64,000 nucleotides of DNA from Acidobacteriota bacterium (GTDB lineage Bacteria; Acidobacteriota; Blastocatellia; Pyrinomonadales; Pyrinomonadaceae): contig JAOAPY010000010.1 of NCBI GenBank assembly GCA_025463135.1, positions 1 through 64,000 of the forward strand, given 5' to 3'. Under the pieces are notes generated by a model, which had not been told where the DNA came from, did no database searches, and saw only the letters and a list, made by a program, of their open reading frames with translations. Positions 41,452 through 50,292 of this stretch are shown here, in pieces; positions within the stretch are counted from its first letter, which is position 1, and each line of letters starts with the position of its first letter. The translations under genes were made by a program, and so were the position numbers.

Positions 41452-42369
41452 ATGGCAACGGTTGCAGTTAAAGAGCCTGGTGATCAAAGAAAGATAATTA
41501 TTGCCGTGGCCCTGGGTGTGTTGGCAATCATCGCCCTTTGGTGGACCTTCTTTGGATTTGGCAGCAGCGCAAAGCCTCAGCAGAAGAACTCAAACCGTCC
41601 GTTGGCCGCGGGACCTCAAGCACCGGGAAAAGTTTCGGATCAGGCGCCGCCGCAGCAGGAAGAACCCGACACCACCGCCTATATCCGTGAGATTGTCTAC
41701 CCGTCAAATCCTCCAGCAGTGGCCGAGGCCCGGCGTAATATTTTTGCTTTCTATGAGCCGCCACCGCCACCCCCACCCAGGCCGTCGATTACCTTGCCGT
41801 CACCGACGCCAACACCGCCGTTACTGCTGGCCGCGCTCTCGCCTGCAAACGTTTACGCGCGAACAGATGATTTCACACTTGAGGCAACCGGTGACAAATT
41901 TACGCCGGCGGTGCGGATTGTTATTGATGGCCGCGAGTTGCCCACGCGTTATGTGAGTGCGCAACAATTGTCCGCTACCGTGCCGGCGACGGTCATTGCC
42001 AACGCCGGCCAACGACAGGTGAGCGTCAAGAGTAGTGATGGAACTCTCTATTCACTTGCGGTGTCTCTAAATGTGACTGCGCCTCCAGTTCCCAATTACA
42101 ACTATGTCGGCCTCCTGGGTAAGGCTCGCCACATCGGTGACACGGCAATGCTGCAGGACAAGTCTAATAAGGAAGTCGTAAGCGTGCAGCGTGGGGATAT
42201 TCTGGGCGGCAGATTTCGTGTCACCAGTATTGCCGATCGCGAAGTTGTCCTGGTTGATACGAATTTGAAAATCAAACACCTGCTCACACTGACCAGCGAT
42301 GGTGAGAAGGGATCATTTCCGCAGGGACGTCCTACACCAAAAGTGGCCACTGAAGATGATGAGCCATAG
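41452..42369 (+). CDS. PilP-like membrane protein with proline-rich linker and IPT/TIG-like domain
   Basis: The 305 residues carry a single N-terminal membrane helix (about 14-36), a polar Gln/Pro-rich linker with a run of prolines (YEPPPPPPPRP, near 100), an IPT/TIG-like Ig domain (about 125-205: LSPANVYARTDDFTLEATGDKF) and a C-terminal beta domain (about 220-290: GDTAMLQDKSNKEVVSVQRGDILGGRFRVTSI) that resembles PilP/GspC homology regions. It follows pilO by 16 bases and plausibly contacts the secretin. The Ig insertion is not part of canonical PilP. Confidence 0.7.
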   Translation: MATVAVKEPGDQRKIIIAVALGVLAIIALWWTFFGFGSSAKPQQKNSNRPLAAGPQAPGKVSDQAPPQQEEPDTTAYIREIVYPSNPPAVAEARRNIFAFYEPPPPPPPRPSITLPSPTPTPPLLLAALSPANVYARTDDFTLEATGDKFTPAVRIVIDGRELPTRYVSAQQLSATVPATVIANAGQRQVSVKSSDGTLYSLAVSLNVTAPPVPNYNYVGLLGKARHIGDTAMLQDKSNKEVVSVQRGDILGGRFRVTSIADREVVLVDTNLKIKHLLTLTSDGEKGSFPQGRPTPKVATEDDEP

Positions 42370-43078
42370 AAAAGAGCACCACAAGATATTAGGTATGGTT
42401 GAAACTCAACCTTCAGCATCCGTGCACTCGCGCGAAGCCTCACATCGCTCCGATGAGGGCGGCTATGTGCTCGTGGCGCTGATTGCGTTGATGACGCTGA
42501 TGGCGTTATTTGCGATGGCGGCGGCTCCCAGTATCGTGCAGCAATCGCAACGTGAGCGCGAGCAGGAAGCTATCTTTCGTGGTGAAGAAGTCGCCGAAGC
42601 TATTCGTCTCTACTACAAGGCGCAAGTGACCAATGGAAGACCTCAAGGCGACACAGCATTGCCTACTGACATGGATCAATTAGCCGAAGGCGTGACCATA
42701 GCTGGCCGCACAAAGAAGCTCCAGATATTGCGCGCTTCAGCGGCACACGATCCACTCTCGAGCAAGGGTGAGTGGCGTTTGGTGAAACCACACTCTCCGG
42801 AGATGATTGATTTTGTTCGTGACTTAATGGTCTATTCTGAAAATGTCAGACCAAACACGACTGACCCGCAACTCAATGCGGTAGCAATACTTATGGCCCC
42901 GCCAGTACTCGGCATCGGCGGTCTTTCGACGAGCAGTGGATCAAGCGGAAGCGGTCTCTCTGGTTCTTCGACTGGTCCATTCATCGGTGTCTCCAGTAGC
43001 AGCAGTCGTGATGCTGTACTTACTTACTATGGAATTGATCATCACGATCACTGGGTCTTCACTCCGCTCTTCAGATAG
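42359..43078 (+). CDS. Type II secretion/type IV pilus pseudopilin-like protein
   Basis: The start at 42359 overlaps the end of the preceding gene by 11 bases; ATG 42395 is an alternative. A prepilin-type N-terminus is clear: DEGGYVLVALIALMTLMALF, with cleavage expected after a Gly and no Glu at position 5, as in GspK-like minor pseudopilins. The helix continues into QQSQREREQEAIFRGEEVAEAIRLYY. A Ser/Gly-rich segment (about residues 190-220) precedes the end. It has about 239 residues and probably primes or caps the pilus or pseudopilus. It closes this pilus operon. Confidence 0.75.
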   Translation: MSHRKEHHKILGMVETQPSASVHSREASHRSDEGGYVLVALIALMTLMALFAMAAAPSIVQQSQREREQEAIFRGEEVAEAIRLYYKAQVTNGRPQGDTALPTDMDQLAEGVTIAGRTKKLQILRASAAHDPLSSKGEWRLVKPHSPEMIDFVRDLMVYSENVRPNTTDPQLNAVAILMAPPVLGIGGLSTSSGSSGSGLSGSSTGPFIGVSSSSSRDAVLTYYGIDHHDHWVFTPLFR

Positions 43079-43301
43079 GCGCGCACGCACATCTCACTTT
43101 CCGGAAAGCATCATCAAGCGATGAAGATCACGATCACTCATGTTGTCTTCATGATTGGTTCGAATATGTGATCGGGATTAACCGCCGTGTCTTCCTTCCA
43201 CTACTGATCTCTTACCTCCACCGCTCAGCAAAAGTCTGATGATGTCCTAGTGCGCATAAAGTTTTTGCTGCAAAAAGTTTTTGTAAATTAGTAATAAGTT
43301 A

Positions 43302-43330
43302 TTGACATCTGATGCAAATACCTTTATATA
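43302..43330 (+). promoter_or_regulatory. Near-consensus sigma-70-type promoter
   Basis: TTGACA (43302-43307) and TATATA (43325-43330) are separated by exactly 17 bases in an AT-rich context unlike the surrounding DNA. It points at the small lysine-rich gene, leaving a leader of about 100 bases. The rest of 43079-43301 shows no gene. Confidence 0.8.
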
Positions 43331-43438
43331 GCAAGATGTTGTGCGCCGTTTACTCTAGCCCACAAGAGACAAGTAACTACAGTATCTTGTGGTCGTACAC
43401 GGAAAACAAAAAACTGGAAGAAAGGAGCAACTAACAAT

Positions 43439-43543
43439 ATGGCAACTAAGAAAGGCGCAAAGAAAGCAGCAAAGAAAGCTGGTGGAGCCAAGAAGGGCGG
43501 AGCCAAAAAGGGCGGAGCCAAAAAGGCGTCCAAGAAGAGATAG
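43439..43543 (+). CDS. Tiny lysine/alanine/glycine-rich basic protein (histone H1-like)
   Basis: The protein has 34 residues, too short for usual gene callers. AAAGGAG (43421-43427) lies 11 bases before the ATG. The product has 15 lysines plus one arginine and no acidic residue, and is built from AKK repeats with three GGAKK units; the DNA repeats GGAGCCAAR in step. It resembles the C-terminal tails of histone H1-like or AlgP-type DNA-binding proteins. A strong promoter upstream and a strong terminator downstream argue that it is a real, abundantly expressed single gene. It probably binds DNA or RNA; an alternative is that the transcript itself is the functional unit. Confidence 0.75.
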   Translation: MATKKGAKKAAKKAGGAKKGGAKKGGAKKASKKR

Positions 43544-43612
43544 TTCGAACCAGAGGGTACAGCAACCTTTCACTGGCGCACATACCAGTCCCAAGGTCTA
43601 CGAGACCTTTCA

Positions 43613-43662
43613 AAAGGAACGACGAATACTTCAAGCGAAGTTCGTCGTTCCTTTAGTTTTTG
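43613..43662 (+). terminator. Rho-independent terminator of the small basic-protein gene
   Basis: A perfect 14-bp stem, AAAGGAACGACGAA with TTCGTCGTTCCTTT (43613-43626 and 43641-43654), followed by AGTTTTTGTTTT. It is 69 bases after the stop codon and before trmL. Confidence 0.9.
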
Positions 43663-43737
43663 TTTTCGACTTCTTGCGCTGGCATCGTTCGCGGAGTTTG
43701 TTTCTCTATCATCGCTAAGTCCGGGGCATTCATTCTT

Positions 43738-44199
43738 ATGCTTAGTGTTGCTCTCGTCGAACCAGAAATACCACCCAACACGGGGAACATCGCTCGCCTA
43801 TGCGCGGCGACCAATGTGCCGTTGCATATCGTCGGCGCCACAGGATTTCGTCTCGATGATCGCGCAGTGCGTCGCGCCGGTTTGGACTACTGGCCCGAAG
43901 TCTCACTCCAGCGGCATCAGGATCTGGCCTCGCTTTATTCTCAACTGCCCACGGCCAGGTTCGTGTATCTATCGACAAAGGCCGAGCGCGTGTACACGGA
44001 TTGGGGCTTTGAAAGTGATGATTGTCTCGTTTTTGGCCGGGAAACGCGCGGTTTGCCGGAGGATTTACTGCGGCTGAACTGGGACCGCTGCCTGACTATT
44101 CCCATGCTCAACCAAAAAATTCGCAGTCTGAACCTGGCCACCTCAGTAGGCATTGTGCTCTATGAAGCACTGCGCCAACTCGGATCGTTCAAGAGGTAA
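43738..44199 (+). CDS. trmL: tRNA (cytidine(34)-2'-O)-methyltransferase
   Basis: Starting at ATG 43738 gives 153 residues, the usual TrmL length; the frame upstream overlaps the terminator. SPOUT-fold motifs are present: VALVEPEIPPNTGNIARLC, LVFGRETRGLPEDLL, and IPMLNQKIRSLNLATSVGIVLYEAL, which forms the S-adenosylmethionine-binding knot. It methylates the 2'-O of the wobble base of tRNA-Leu isoacceptors. Confidence 0.93.
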   Translation: MLSVALVEPEIPPNTGNIARLCAATNVPLHIVGATGFRLDDRAVRRAGLDYWPEVSLQRHQDLASLYSQLPTARFVYLSTKAERVYTDWGFESDDCLVFGRETRGLPEDLLRLNWDRCLTIPMLNQKIRSLNLATSVGIVLYEALRQLGSFKR

Positions 44200-44352
44200 G
44201 TGCTGTCTATCAGTAAGCTCGCCTGCCTTTCTGCCTTCGCGCCCTGCGCTTCTTCGACTCGCTCGGCGGGCGTTATCTCCCCTCAAGTGTTACTATCAAA
44301 AGTTTATGAGGGAGGACGCGAATTTCAGCCGGCGCCCCTGTGTGGAGTAATC

Positions 44353-46170
44353 ATGAATAAAGTACGACAAGACATACGCAACATCGCCATCATTGCTCAC
44401 GTTGACCACGGAAAAACCACCCTGGTCGATGCCATGCTCCGACAATCAGGCACCTTTCGCGACAACGAACAGGTGCGTGAACGAGTTATGGATTCCATGG
44501 ATCTGGAACGCGAGCGCGGTATTACCATTATGGCGAAGAATACGGCGGTCCATTATGGCGGTGTGAAAATTAATATCCTCGATACGCCGGGCCACGCGGA
44601 TTTCGGCGGCGAGGTGGAACGCGTGCTGACCATGGTGGATGGAGTCATGCTGTTGGTTGATGCCGCCGAAGGTTGTCTGCCCCAGACGCGGTTTGTCTTG
44701 CGCAAAGCACTCGAGGCCCGCTTGCCGGCCATCGCGGTCGTCAACAAGATCGATCGACACGATGCGCGACCTGCGGAAGTGGTTGACGAGATCTACGAAT
44801 TGTTTCTCGATCTCGACGCGACCAATGAACAGATAGAGTTCCCGATCCTTTATGCCGTATCGCGCGAGGGCATTGCCAAAAAACATTTGACTGACGAGTC
44901 AGGAGATCTTCGACCGCTATTCGATCAAATCCTGGAAACGATTCCGGCGCCAAGGGCTTTAAGAGATGACAGCTTGCAGTTGCTGGTCGCCAATCTTGAT
45001 TACAGTGAGTACGTCGGGCGACTCGCCATCGGACGAATCTTCTCAGGCGAGATTGCAGTTAACGATCAAATCACCATTGCCAAGGCTGACGGGTCCGTTA
45101 AAAAAACCCGCGTGTCCAAGCTTTATGCTTTCGAAGGACTGAAGCGTGACGCAATTGATCGCGCGGCGTTTGGTGAGATCGTGGCCCTGGCCGGAATCGA
45201 CGAAATCGAAATCGGCGAGACGATAACCAGCGTGGAGAATCCCCAACCCTTGCCGGTAATTGCCATCGATGAGCCAACAATCTCCATGATCTTCCTCGTG
45301 AACAATTCTCCGTTTGCCGGAAAGGAAGGGCGCTTTGTGACTTCGCGGCAGTTAAAGGAGAGGCTGGATAAGGAAGTTCTCGGCAATGTGGCGATCAGGC
45401 TTGATCCTACCGAAACACCGGAACAATTCAAGGTCTCCGGCCGTGGGGAATTACAGCTCGCGATTCTAATTGAGATGATGCGCCGCGAAGGCTATGAACT
45501 TCAGGTTTCCAAACCGGAGGTAATAACGCGACAAATCAGCGGCACTCTGCATGAACCGATCGAAATGGTCGTGATTGATTGTCCGGAAGAATTCATTGGC
45601 GTCGTGACTGAGGCCATGGGTCGCCGCAAAGGCCAAATGCATAAGATGGTAAATCACGGCACCGGCCGCGTTCGCCTCGAATTTGAAATTCCTTCGCGTG
45701 GCTTGATCGGATTTCGCAGCGAGTTCCTGACAGAAACGAAGGGAACCGGCTTACTCAATACGTCATTCCTGCGCTGGGGCGAGTGGCAGGGAGCGATGCG
45801 CGGTCGCTCGACTGGTTCGCTGGTAGCTGATCGCACCGGCGAGACCACGACCTACGCGCTTTATAACCTGCAGGAGCGCGGCTCTCTATTTGTACGTCCG
45901 GGGATCAAAGTCTATGAAGGAATGATCATCGGTGAGAATGCGCGCGCGGTCGATCTGGATGTCAACGCTATCAAAGAAAAGAAGCTGACGAACATGCGCG
46001 CTGCCAGCGCCGACGAAGCCATGCGCCTTGTACCGGTTAAGGATTTGTCACTGGAGCAGGCATTGGAATTCATCGCCGACGATGAATTAGTGGAGGTCAC
46101 ACCTCAGAACATAAGGTTGCGCAAAAGAGTATTGCGCGCCAACGAACGTCCCAAACGCAAGGAGTCCTGA
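44353..46170 (+). CDS. typA: TypA/BipA ribosome-associated GTPase
   Basis: I start at ATG 44353 (605 residues), preceded by GGAG; the 51 in-frame upstream codons are not conserved-looking. G motifs: G1 AHVDHGKTT (16-24), switch region ERERGITI, G3 DTPGHADF, G4 NKID. An EF-Tu-like domain 2 and EF-G-like domains III and V follow, with the BipA-specific C-terminus ([45 protein letters not shown]). It assists ribosome assembly and stress adaptation. It lies 153 bases after trmL. Confidence 0.97.
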   Translation: MNKVRQDIRNIAIIAHVDHGKTTLVDAMLRQSGTFRDNEQVRERVMDSMDLERERGITIMAKNTAVHYGGVKINILDTPGHADFGGEVERVLTMVDGVMLLVDAAEGCLPQTRFVLRKALEARLPAIAVVNKIDRHDARPAEVVDEIYELFLDLDATNEQIEFPILYAVSREGIAKKHLTDESGDLRPLFDQILETIPAPRALRDDSLQLLVANLDYSEYVGRLAIGRIFSGEIAVNDQITIAKADGSVKKTRVSKLYAFEGLKRDAIDRAAFGEIVALAGIDEIEIGETITSVENPQPLPVIAIDEPTISMIFLVNNSPFAGKEGRFVTSRQLKERLDKEVLGNVAIRLDPTETPEQFKVSGRGELQLAILIEMMRREGYELQVSKPEVITRQISGTLHEPIEMVVIDCPEEFIGVVTEAMGRRKGQMHKMVNHGTGRVRLEFEIPSRGLIGFRSEFLTETKGTGLLNTSFLRWGEWQGAMRGRSTGSLVADRTGETTTYALYNLQERGSLFVRPGIKVYEGMIIGENARAVDLDVNAIKEKKLTNMRAASADEAMRLVPVKDLSLEQALEFIADDELVEVTPQNIRLRKRVLRANERPKRKES

Positions 46171-46191
46171 GGGCCGGGCGCCCTACGGGCT

Positions 46192-46851
46192 ATGTATTTG
46201 CCGAACACGCTTTCGCAAATGTTCTCATTTTCTTCCAGGCTCTACGCTATAACCGACACTCGAATTTCAGGCCTTTCTCAGGCGCAGCAGGTGGCGCACT
46301 TATGCGAGGGTGGCGCGCGATTAATTCAGTTGCGTGAAAAGCAACTCGCGCCTCGTTCGTTCTACAACGAGGCTGAAGCGGCTGTGGCCGAGGCGCATAA
46401 AAATGGGGCGCGCCTGATTATCAATGATCGCCCTGATATCGCGCTGGCAGTTGGCGCTGACGGCGTTCACCTGGGCCAGGACGACCTTCCTCCCGAGGCT
46501 GCCCGACGCCTGCTGGGCTCTGATGCGATTATTGGGCTTTCTACTCATACCTTATTGCAAGCACGAGCGGCTTCCGAACTCCCACTTAGTTACCTCGCCA
46601 TCGGCCCGATCTTCGCTACGACAACCAAAGCGAACCCTGAATCGGTCGTAGGGTTGGATGGACTGCGACGAGTTCGGCAGGCAACCGGCGCAATTCCGTT
46701 GGTGGCTATTGGCGGAATCACAGCAGACAATGCCATCCATGTCATCGGTGCCGGCGCCGACGCGGTCGCTGTAGTTAGCGCCCTTCTAGCAGAAGAAGCC
46801 CAGATTTCCGACAATACTCGCCGGTTTTTGCGACTCCTCCAAGTCAATTAG
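46192..46851 (+). CDS. thiE: Thiamine-phosphate synthase
   Basis: The 219 residues form a ThiE TIM barrel joining the pyrimidine and thiazole moieties of thiamine: LYAITDTRISG, GARLIQLREKQL, LIINDRPDIALAVGADGVHLGQDDL, AIGPIFATTTK and VAIGGITADN with the phosphate loop GADAVAVVSAL. It is 21 bases downstream of typA, probably co-transcribed. The start may be at 46219 instead. No other thiamine gene or TPP riboswitch is seen here. Confidence 0.93.
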   Translation: MYLPNTLSQMFSFSSRLYAITDTRISGLSQAQQVAHLCEGGARLIQLREKQLAPRSFYNEAEAAVAEAHKNGARLIINDRPDIALAVGADGVHLGQDDLPPEAARRLLGSDAIIGLSTHTLLQARAASELPLSYLAIGPIFATTTKANPESVVGLDGLRRVRQATGAIPLVAIGGITADNAIHVIGAGADAVAVVSALLAEEAQISDNTRRFLRLLQVN

Positions 46852-46991
46852 CGCGCGTACAACAAATTTTACTTGCGTTTATCCACACGATAAGCCAAAA
46901 TCAGTCGTCTTTTACGGACGCGCAAAGTCCGCAGACTGATTCGCTATCCCGCCCGCTTCTTGCCTAACCTTCCAGTGGAGTCGCACCCAGC

Positions 46992-48182
46992 ATGAGCTTC
47001 TTTGATCTTCCGCCCATTATCGAGCGCATGTTGCTCGTGTCTGACAAAATCAGCGACTTGAATTTTTCGGTTGGACAATTACCGCAAATCGAAATCAATG
47101 GCAAACTGACCTCGGTTCAGCCTTTCGGCCTGCAAAAACTGACTCCCTACCAAACTGAAATCATCGCGATGACTCTGTTGGAAGGGAACGCCGATGCGGC
47201 TGAGCGACTAGCCAGTAACGGCACCGCGGACCTCAGTTATTCGCTCCCTTCCAGAGCGCGCTTTCGCGTCAACATCTTTCAGCAGCGCGGCGTCTACTCA
47301 ATCGTGATGCGCGTTATCCCAACCGACATTCCTACCCTGCAATCATTGGGACTGCCGGGGCAACTCGCGGACATTGCCGAACTTCGCAATGGTCTGGTGT
47401 TGGTGACGGGACCTACCGGTTCAGGCAAGAGTTCTACCCAGGCCGCGATTATCAACATCATTAATGAAAAGAAGCATTACCACATCGTTACGATCGAGGA
47501 TCCGATCGAGTACTTGCACCAGCACAAGAATTCGACTATCAATCAACGCGAAGTCGGGCACGACACCAGGGATTTTCCTTCGGCACTGCGGGCTGCGTTG
47601 CGACAAGCTCCGAAAGTAATTCTGATTGGCGAGATGCGTGACTATGAGACAACTGAGATTGCGCTCGAGGCTGCCGAGACTGGACACCTCGTACTCTCAA
47701 CTCTGCACACGATCGATGCCTCCAAGACCGTGGACCGCATAATCGGTCTCTATCCCAAGAGTGAAGAGCCGGTCATTAGGACGCGATTGGCGCAGACCTT
47801 CCGCTACATCATTTCGCAGCGATTGATTCCTCGGGCCGAGGGCAGGGGCCGCATTGCCGCGGTTGAAATTCTCAGATCCAGTCCGCGCACGCGCGAATAT
47901 GTTGAAGCCGGCGAAGCCCAGGGCAAGTCTTTGCTGGATGCGATGCGGGACGGAAAGCTCGATGGTATGCAGGACTTTGACACGGTGATTCAGGACTTGA
48001 TTCGACGCCGCATAATCACACTCGAAGATGGGCTGCCCTTTTGTACCAATCAGAACAACATGCTGCTGTCGCTCAAGGGGCTCGCTTCCTCTGAAGACTT
48101 TATCCGTTCGGAGATCGATGGGATCAACTCCGCGTCGTTTTCGGAATCCGGATCGATGCTCAGCCTGATCGAACACGACTAG
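46992..48182 (+). CDS. pilT: PilT/PilU-type type IV pilus retraction ATPase
   Basis: The 396 residues show an N-terminal PAS-like domain (1-110), Walker A GPTGSGKS (140-147), Asp box (VTIEDPIEYLH), Walker B VILIGEMRD (about 210-218) and His box (HLVLSTLHT). These define the PilT/PilU hexameric retraction motor. The AIRNLIRE motif typical of PilT is not obvious; VIQDLIRRRII occupies that place, so PilU-like is possible. It is separated from the PilNOP genes by 4 kb of unrelated genes. It is followed after 26 bases by the zinc-ribbon protein, likely in one operon. Confidence 0.9.
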   Translation: MSFFDLPPIIERMLLVSDKISDLNFSVGQLPQIEINGKLTSVQPFGLQKLTPYQTEIIAMTLLEGNADAAERLASNGTADLSYSLPSRARFRVNIFQQRGVYSIVMRVIPTDIPTLQSLGLPGQLADIAELRNGLVLVTGPTGSGKSSTQAAIINIINEKKHYHIVTIEDPIEYLHQHKNSTINQREVGHDTRDFPSALRAALRQAPKVILIGEMRDYETTEIALEAAETGHLVLSTLHTIDASKTVDRIIGLYPKSEEPVIRTRLAQTFRYIISQRLIPRAEGRGRIAAVEILRSSPRTREYVEAGEAQGKSLLDAMRDGKLDGMQDFDTVIQDLIRRRIITLEDGLPFCTNQNNMLLSLKGLASSEDFIRSEIDGINSASFSESGSMLSLIEHD

Positions 48183-48208
48183 TTTAGTTAGGAGTTCCTG
48201 AGACCGAA

Positions 48209-48994
48209 ATGATTATCACCTGTCAAAACTGCACTTGCCGCTTTCGTATTGATGAAGCAAAGGTACCTGCGGGATCTTTTACGGTTGCGTGCCCCAAGTG
48301 CCAGACGACCGTGAGCTCGACGGCGACTTCGGACGCCAATGAAAGCAGCGCGTTGGGCATGGGGAGATCTCCATCAACCTCGCACCCAAGATTCCAACGG
48401 TCTCTCCCCGCTCCCCTATTCAGAATTGGTCCGGTGACTGGTGACGAAGAGCCTTCGACGGAACCGGCAAAACTTGCCTCTCCAGGAGCCAACGAACTGG
48501 CACTGAGTTTGATCAGTTTGCTCAAACCGGAGAAGAGCGATCGAGTCTCGCAGGTCAGACCTGTCTGGGATCGCAGACGGGTGCTGGTCTGCACGGTGCT
48601 TGAGCATCGCGAACCCATTGCCATCAGCCTCACCGAAGGCGGCTGTGAAGTGTTTGTGGCAGCGGATACTCAACAAGCGGTAGAACGAATGCGTGAGAGC
48701 CGGGTTGACGTTGTTATTCTGGATCAATCATTTGATCCGATTGATCAGGGAGCTGCCTTCGTAGCGCGCGAGGTAAGTGTTTTGCGGCCCGCGCAACGCC
48801 GGCGTATCTTTTTTGTTTTGTTATCATCTTCCAAACGAACCATGGATGCACACGCGGCTTTTCTGCAGAATGTAAATGCAGTCGTAAACTTTAACGAGTT
48901 GAGTGACCTGCCCGGCATTCTCGATCGCTCCATAAGGGAATACAACGAGCTATACAAGGATTTCAATGTCGCATGCGGCGTAGCTTCGCTGTAG
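48209..48994 (+). CDS. Zinc-ribbon protein with degenerate receiver-like domain
   Basis: The 261 residues begin with an MJ0042-type zinc finger: MIITCQNCTCRFRIDEAKV and VACPKCQTTVS (CxxC at 5-8 and CxxC near 28-31). A low-complexity linker leads to a C-terminal alpha/beta domain (about 125-235: RRVLVCTVLEHREPIAISL, DVVILDQSFDPIDQGAAF, FFVLLSSS) shaped like a response-regulator receiver, with D at the ILD position but no clear acidic pair. It follows pilT directly and may be a pilus or motility regulator; the function is not known to me. Confidence 0.75.
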   Translation: MIITCQNCTCRFRIDEAKVPAGSFTVACPKCQTTVSSTATSDANESSALGMGRSPSTSHPRFQRSLPAPLFRIGPVTGDEEPSTEPAKLASPGANELALSLISLLKPEKSDRVSQVRPVWDRRRVLVCTVLEHREPIAISLTEGGCEVFVAADTQQAVERMRESRVDVVILDQSFDPIDQGAAFVAREVSVLRPAQRRRIFFVLLSSSKRTMDAHAAFLQNVNAVVNFNELSDLPGILDRSIREYNELYKDFNVACGVASL

Positions 48995-49048
48995 TTCAGG
49001 CTGGGTCGTACATTCCTGATTGTAGAAAGTCGTGAGCCGGCCGCAGGG

Positions 49049-49143
49049 GTAGTGGGTCAGTTTGATGTCCGATGAGCTTTAGCTTGTCGTAACGCCGCGA
49101 CAAACTAAAGTTTGTCGGACATTTGCTGCGAAACTGACCCACT
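49049..49143. mobile_element. 95-bp MITE-like element flanked by 13-base direct repeats
   Basis: Perfect 13-base terminal inverted repeats AGTGGGTCAGTTT (49051-49063) and AAACTGACCCACT (49131-49143) enclose a second inverted pair, ATGTCCGA and TCGGACAT, and a family B CGACAAACTAAAGTTTGTCG core. GCCGGCCGCAGGG is directly repeated at 49036-49048 and 49144-49156, as if duplicated on insertion. It carries no gene and would need a transposase supplied elsewhere. Confidence 0.8.
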
Positions 49144-49146
49144 GCC

Positions 49147-49182
49147 GGCCGCAGGGCCCTGGCTCGCGGCCCTTTCTGTTTT
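49147..49182 (+). terminator. Probable terminator downstream of the zinc-ribbon gene, displaced by the element
   Basis: GGCCGC (49147-49152) pairs with GCGGCC (49166-49171), followed by CTTTCTGTTTT. The 95-bp element now sits between this hairpin and the gene, and a second copy of its left arm is left behind at 49039-49044. Confidence 0.55.
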
Positions 49183-49356
49183 GGAGCAAAGAGATTTATT
49201 GAGACGCGAATGGAGGCGGCCCTGATGGTGTGCTCTTCGGCGTAACTCAAGAATTTCTCAAGTGTTTGTTGCATAATCTCAAGGTAGGCAATTCTTTGCT
49301 CAAAGGCGTCGCGGCTTTGGGACTCTCAGTTGGCCAGCGGAATAAGAGGTGAACAA

Positions 49357-50079
49357 ATGCGTCTTGAAAAACTGTTGTTGGGCTGTCTCCTTCTAGTTGG
49401 TGCGGGTTGTTCCAAATCTGCGCCACCGACGGCCGGTACGGTTCCACCGTCGACTACACCGGGGGCCAGCGCCGCTCCCGCCGCTTCCGCTCCTTCGGCA
49501 AACACAACTTCAACAGGCGGAACCGCCCCTGGTGTCGGAGGGAGCAGGAACATAGTGGATGCTTGTGCTTTACTGACCAGTAAAGATCTTCAGGCAGTTC
49601 AAGGTGAAGCTCTAAAGGAGACTAAACCCAGTAGTCGTGCTGACGGCGGGTTTATGATTTCGCAGTGCTTCTACACACTGCCGACTTTCACCAATTCAAT
49701 TAGTCTCCTCGTCGCACAAAGAGGAGAGTCGGCGGGCGCGCGCGATCCGAAGGAGTTTTGGCAGGAAACATTTCATCGCAGCGATGAAGCGGACTCGGAG
49801 AAAGAGCGCGCCAAAGAAAAAGAAAAGGGCAAAGCGAAGGACCAGGACAACGATAAAGATAAAGCGGGCCGTGGCGAGGAAGAAGAACGAGCCGTTCCGC
49901 CACAAAAAATTGCCGATGTGGGTGACGAAGCTTTCTGGACGGGCAACCGAGTCGGGGGCGCGTTGTACGCTTTGAAAGGCAATACATATATTAGAGTCAG
50001 CATAGGAGGACCGGGCGATCAGGCCGCGAAGATTAAAAAAGCAAAAGCGCTGGCCCAAATCATTCTCAAGCGTCTCTGA
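49357..50079 (+). CDS. Putative lipoprotein with highly charged insert
   Basis: The start at 49357 (240 residues) follows AGAGGTGA and gives a signal with LLLVGAGCSKSAPP, a probable though imperfect lipobox. The Pro/Ser/Thr/Gly-rich linker leads to a domain with CALLTSKDLQAVQGEALKET, resembling DUF3558-type secreted domains. Residues about 145-190 are an extreme Lys/Glu/Asp stretch (EKERAKEKEKGKAKDQDNDK), apparently an expansion within the domain, then VGDEAFWTGNRVGGALYALKGN. It is probably outer-membrane or periplasmic; function unknown. Confidence 0.75.
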   Translation: MRLEKLLLGCLLLVGAGCSKSAPPTAGTVPPSTTPGASAAPAASAPSANTTSTGGTAPGVGGSRNIVDACALLTSKDLQAVQGEALKETKPSSRADGGFMISQCFYTLPTFTNSISLLVAQRGESAGARDPKEFWQETFHRSDEADSEKERAKEKEKGKAKDQDNDKDKAGRGEEEERAVPPQKIADVGDEAFWTGNRVGGALYALKGNTYIRVSIGGPGDQAAKIKKAKALAQIILKRL

Positions 50080-50104
50080 AAGTCAGGGCGCCGGCCAATC
50101 CAGG

Positions 50105-50207
50105 GTAGTGCCTAATTTGCTTTTGTGACGCCAACCGTTAGTTTGCGTGGATTGAACGGCTTTCACCGCGACCGCAAACTAACAGTTGCGTTACAACTTA
50201 GGCGCTG
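50105..50207. repeat. Palindromic element, family C copy 1
   Basis: A left arm beginning GTAGTGCCTAA and a right arm ending TTAGGCGCTGC pair imperfectly, with a tight inner match of GTTAGTTTGCG and CGCAAACTAAC. A second copy is at 53107-53244. It fills most of the 213-base gap between the lipoprotein and PLP-enzyme genes. Confidence 0.75.
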
Positions 50208-50292
50208 CCAAATCCAGCTATCATCCTGTCCCTCATATTTGTTAATCTGACGCCGGATTTTCTTACTTCAGTTCTGAAATGGGAATTTACCG

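Noticed and set aside
46171-46191. TPP riboswitch before thiE
   Set aside because: Only 21 bases separate typA and thiE, far too short for a THI-box.
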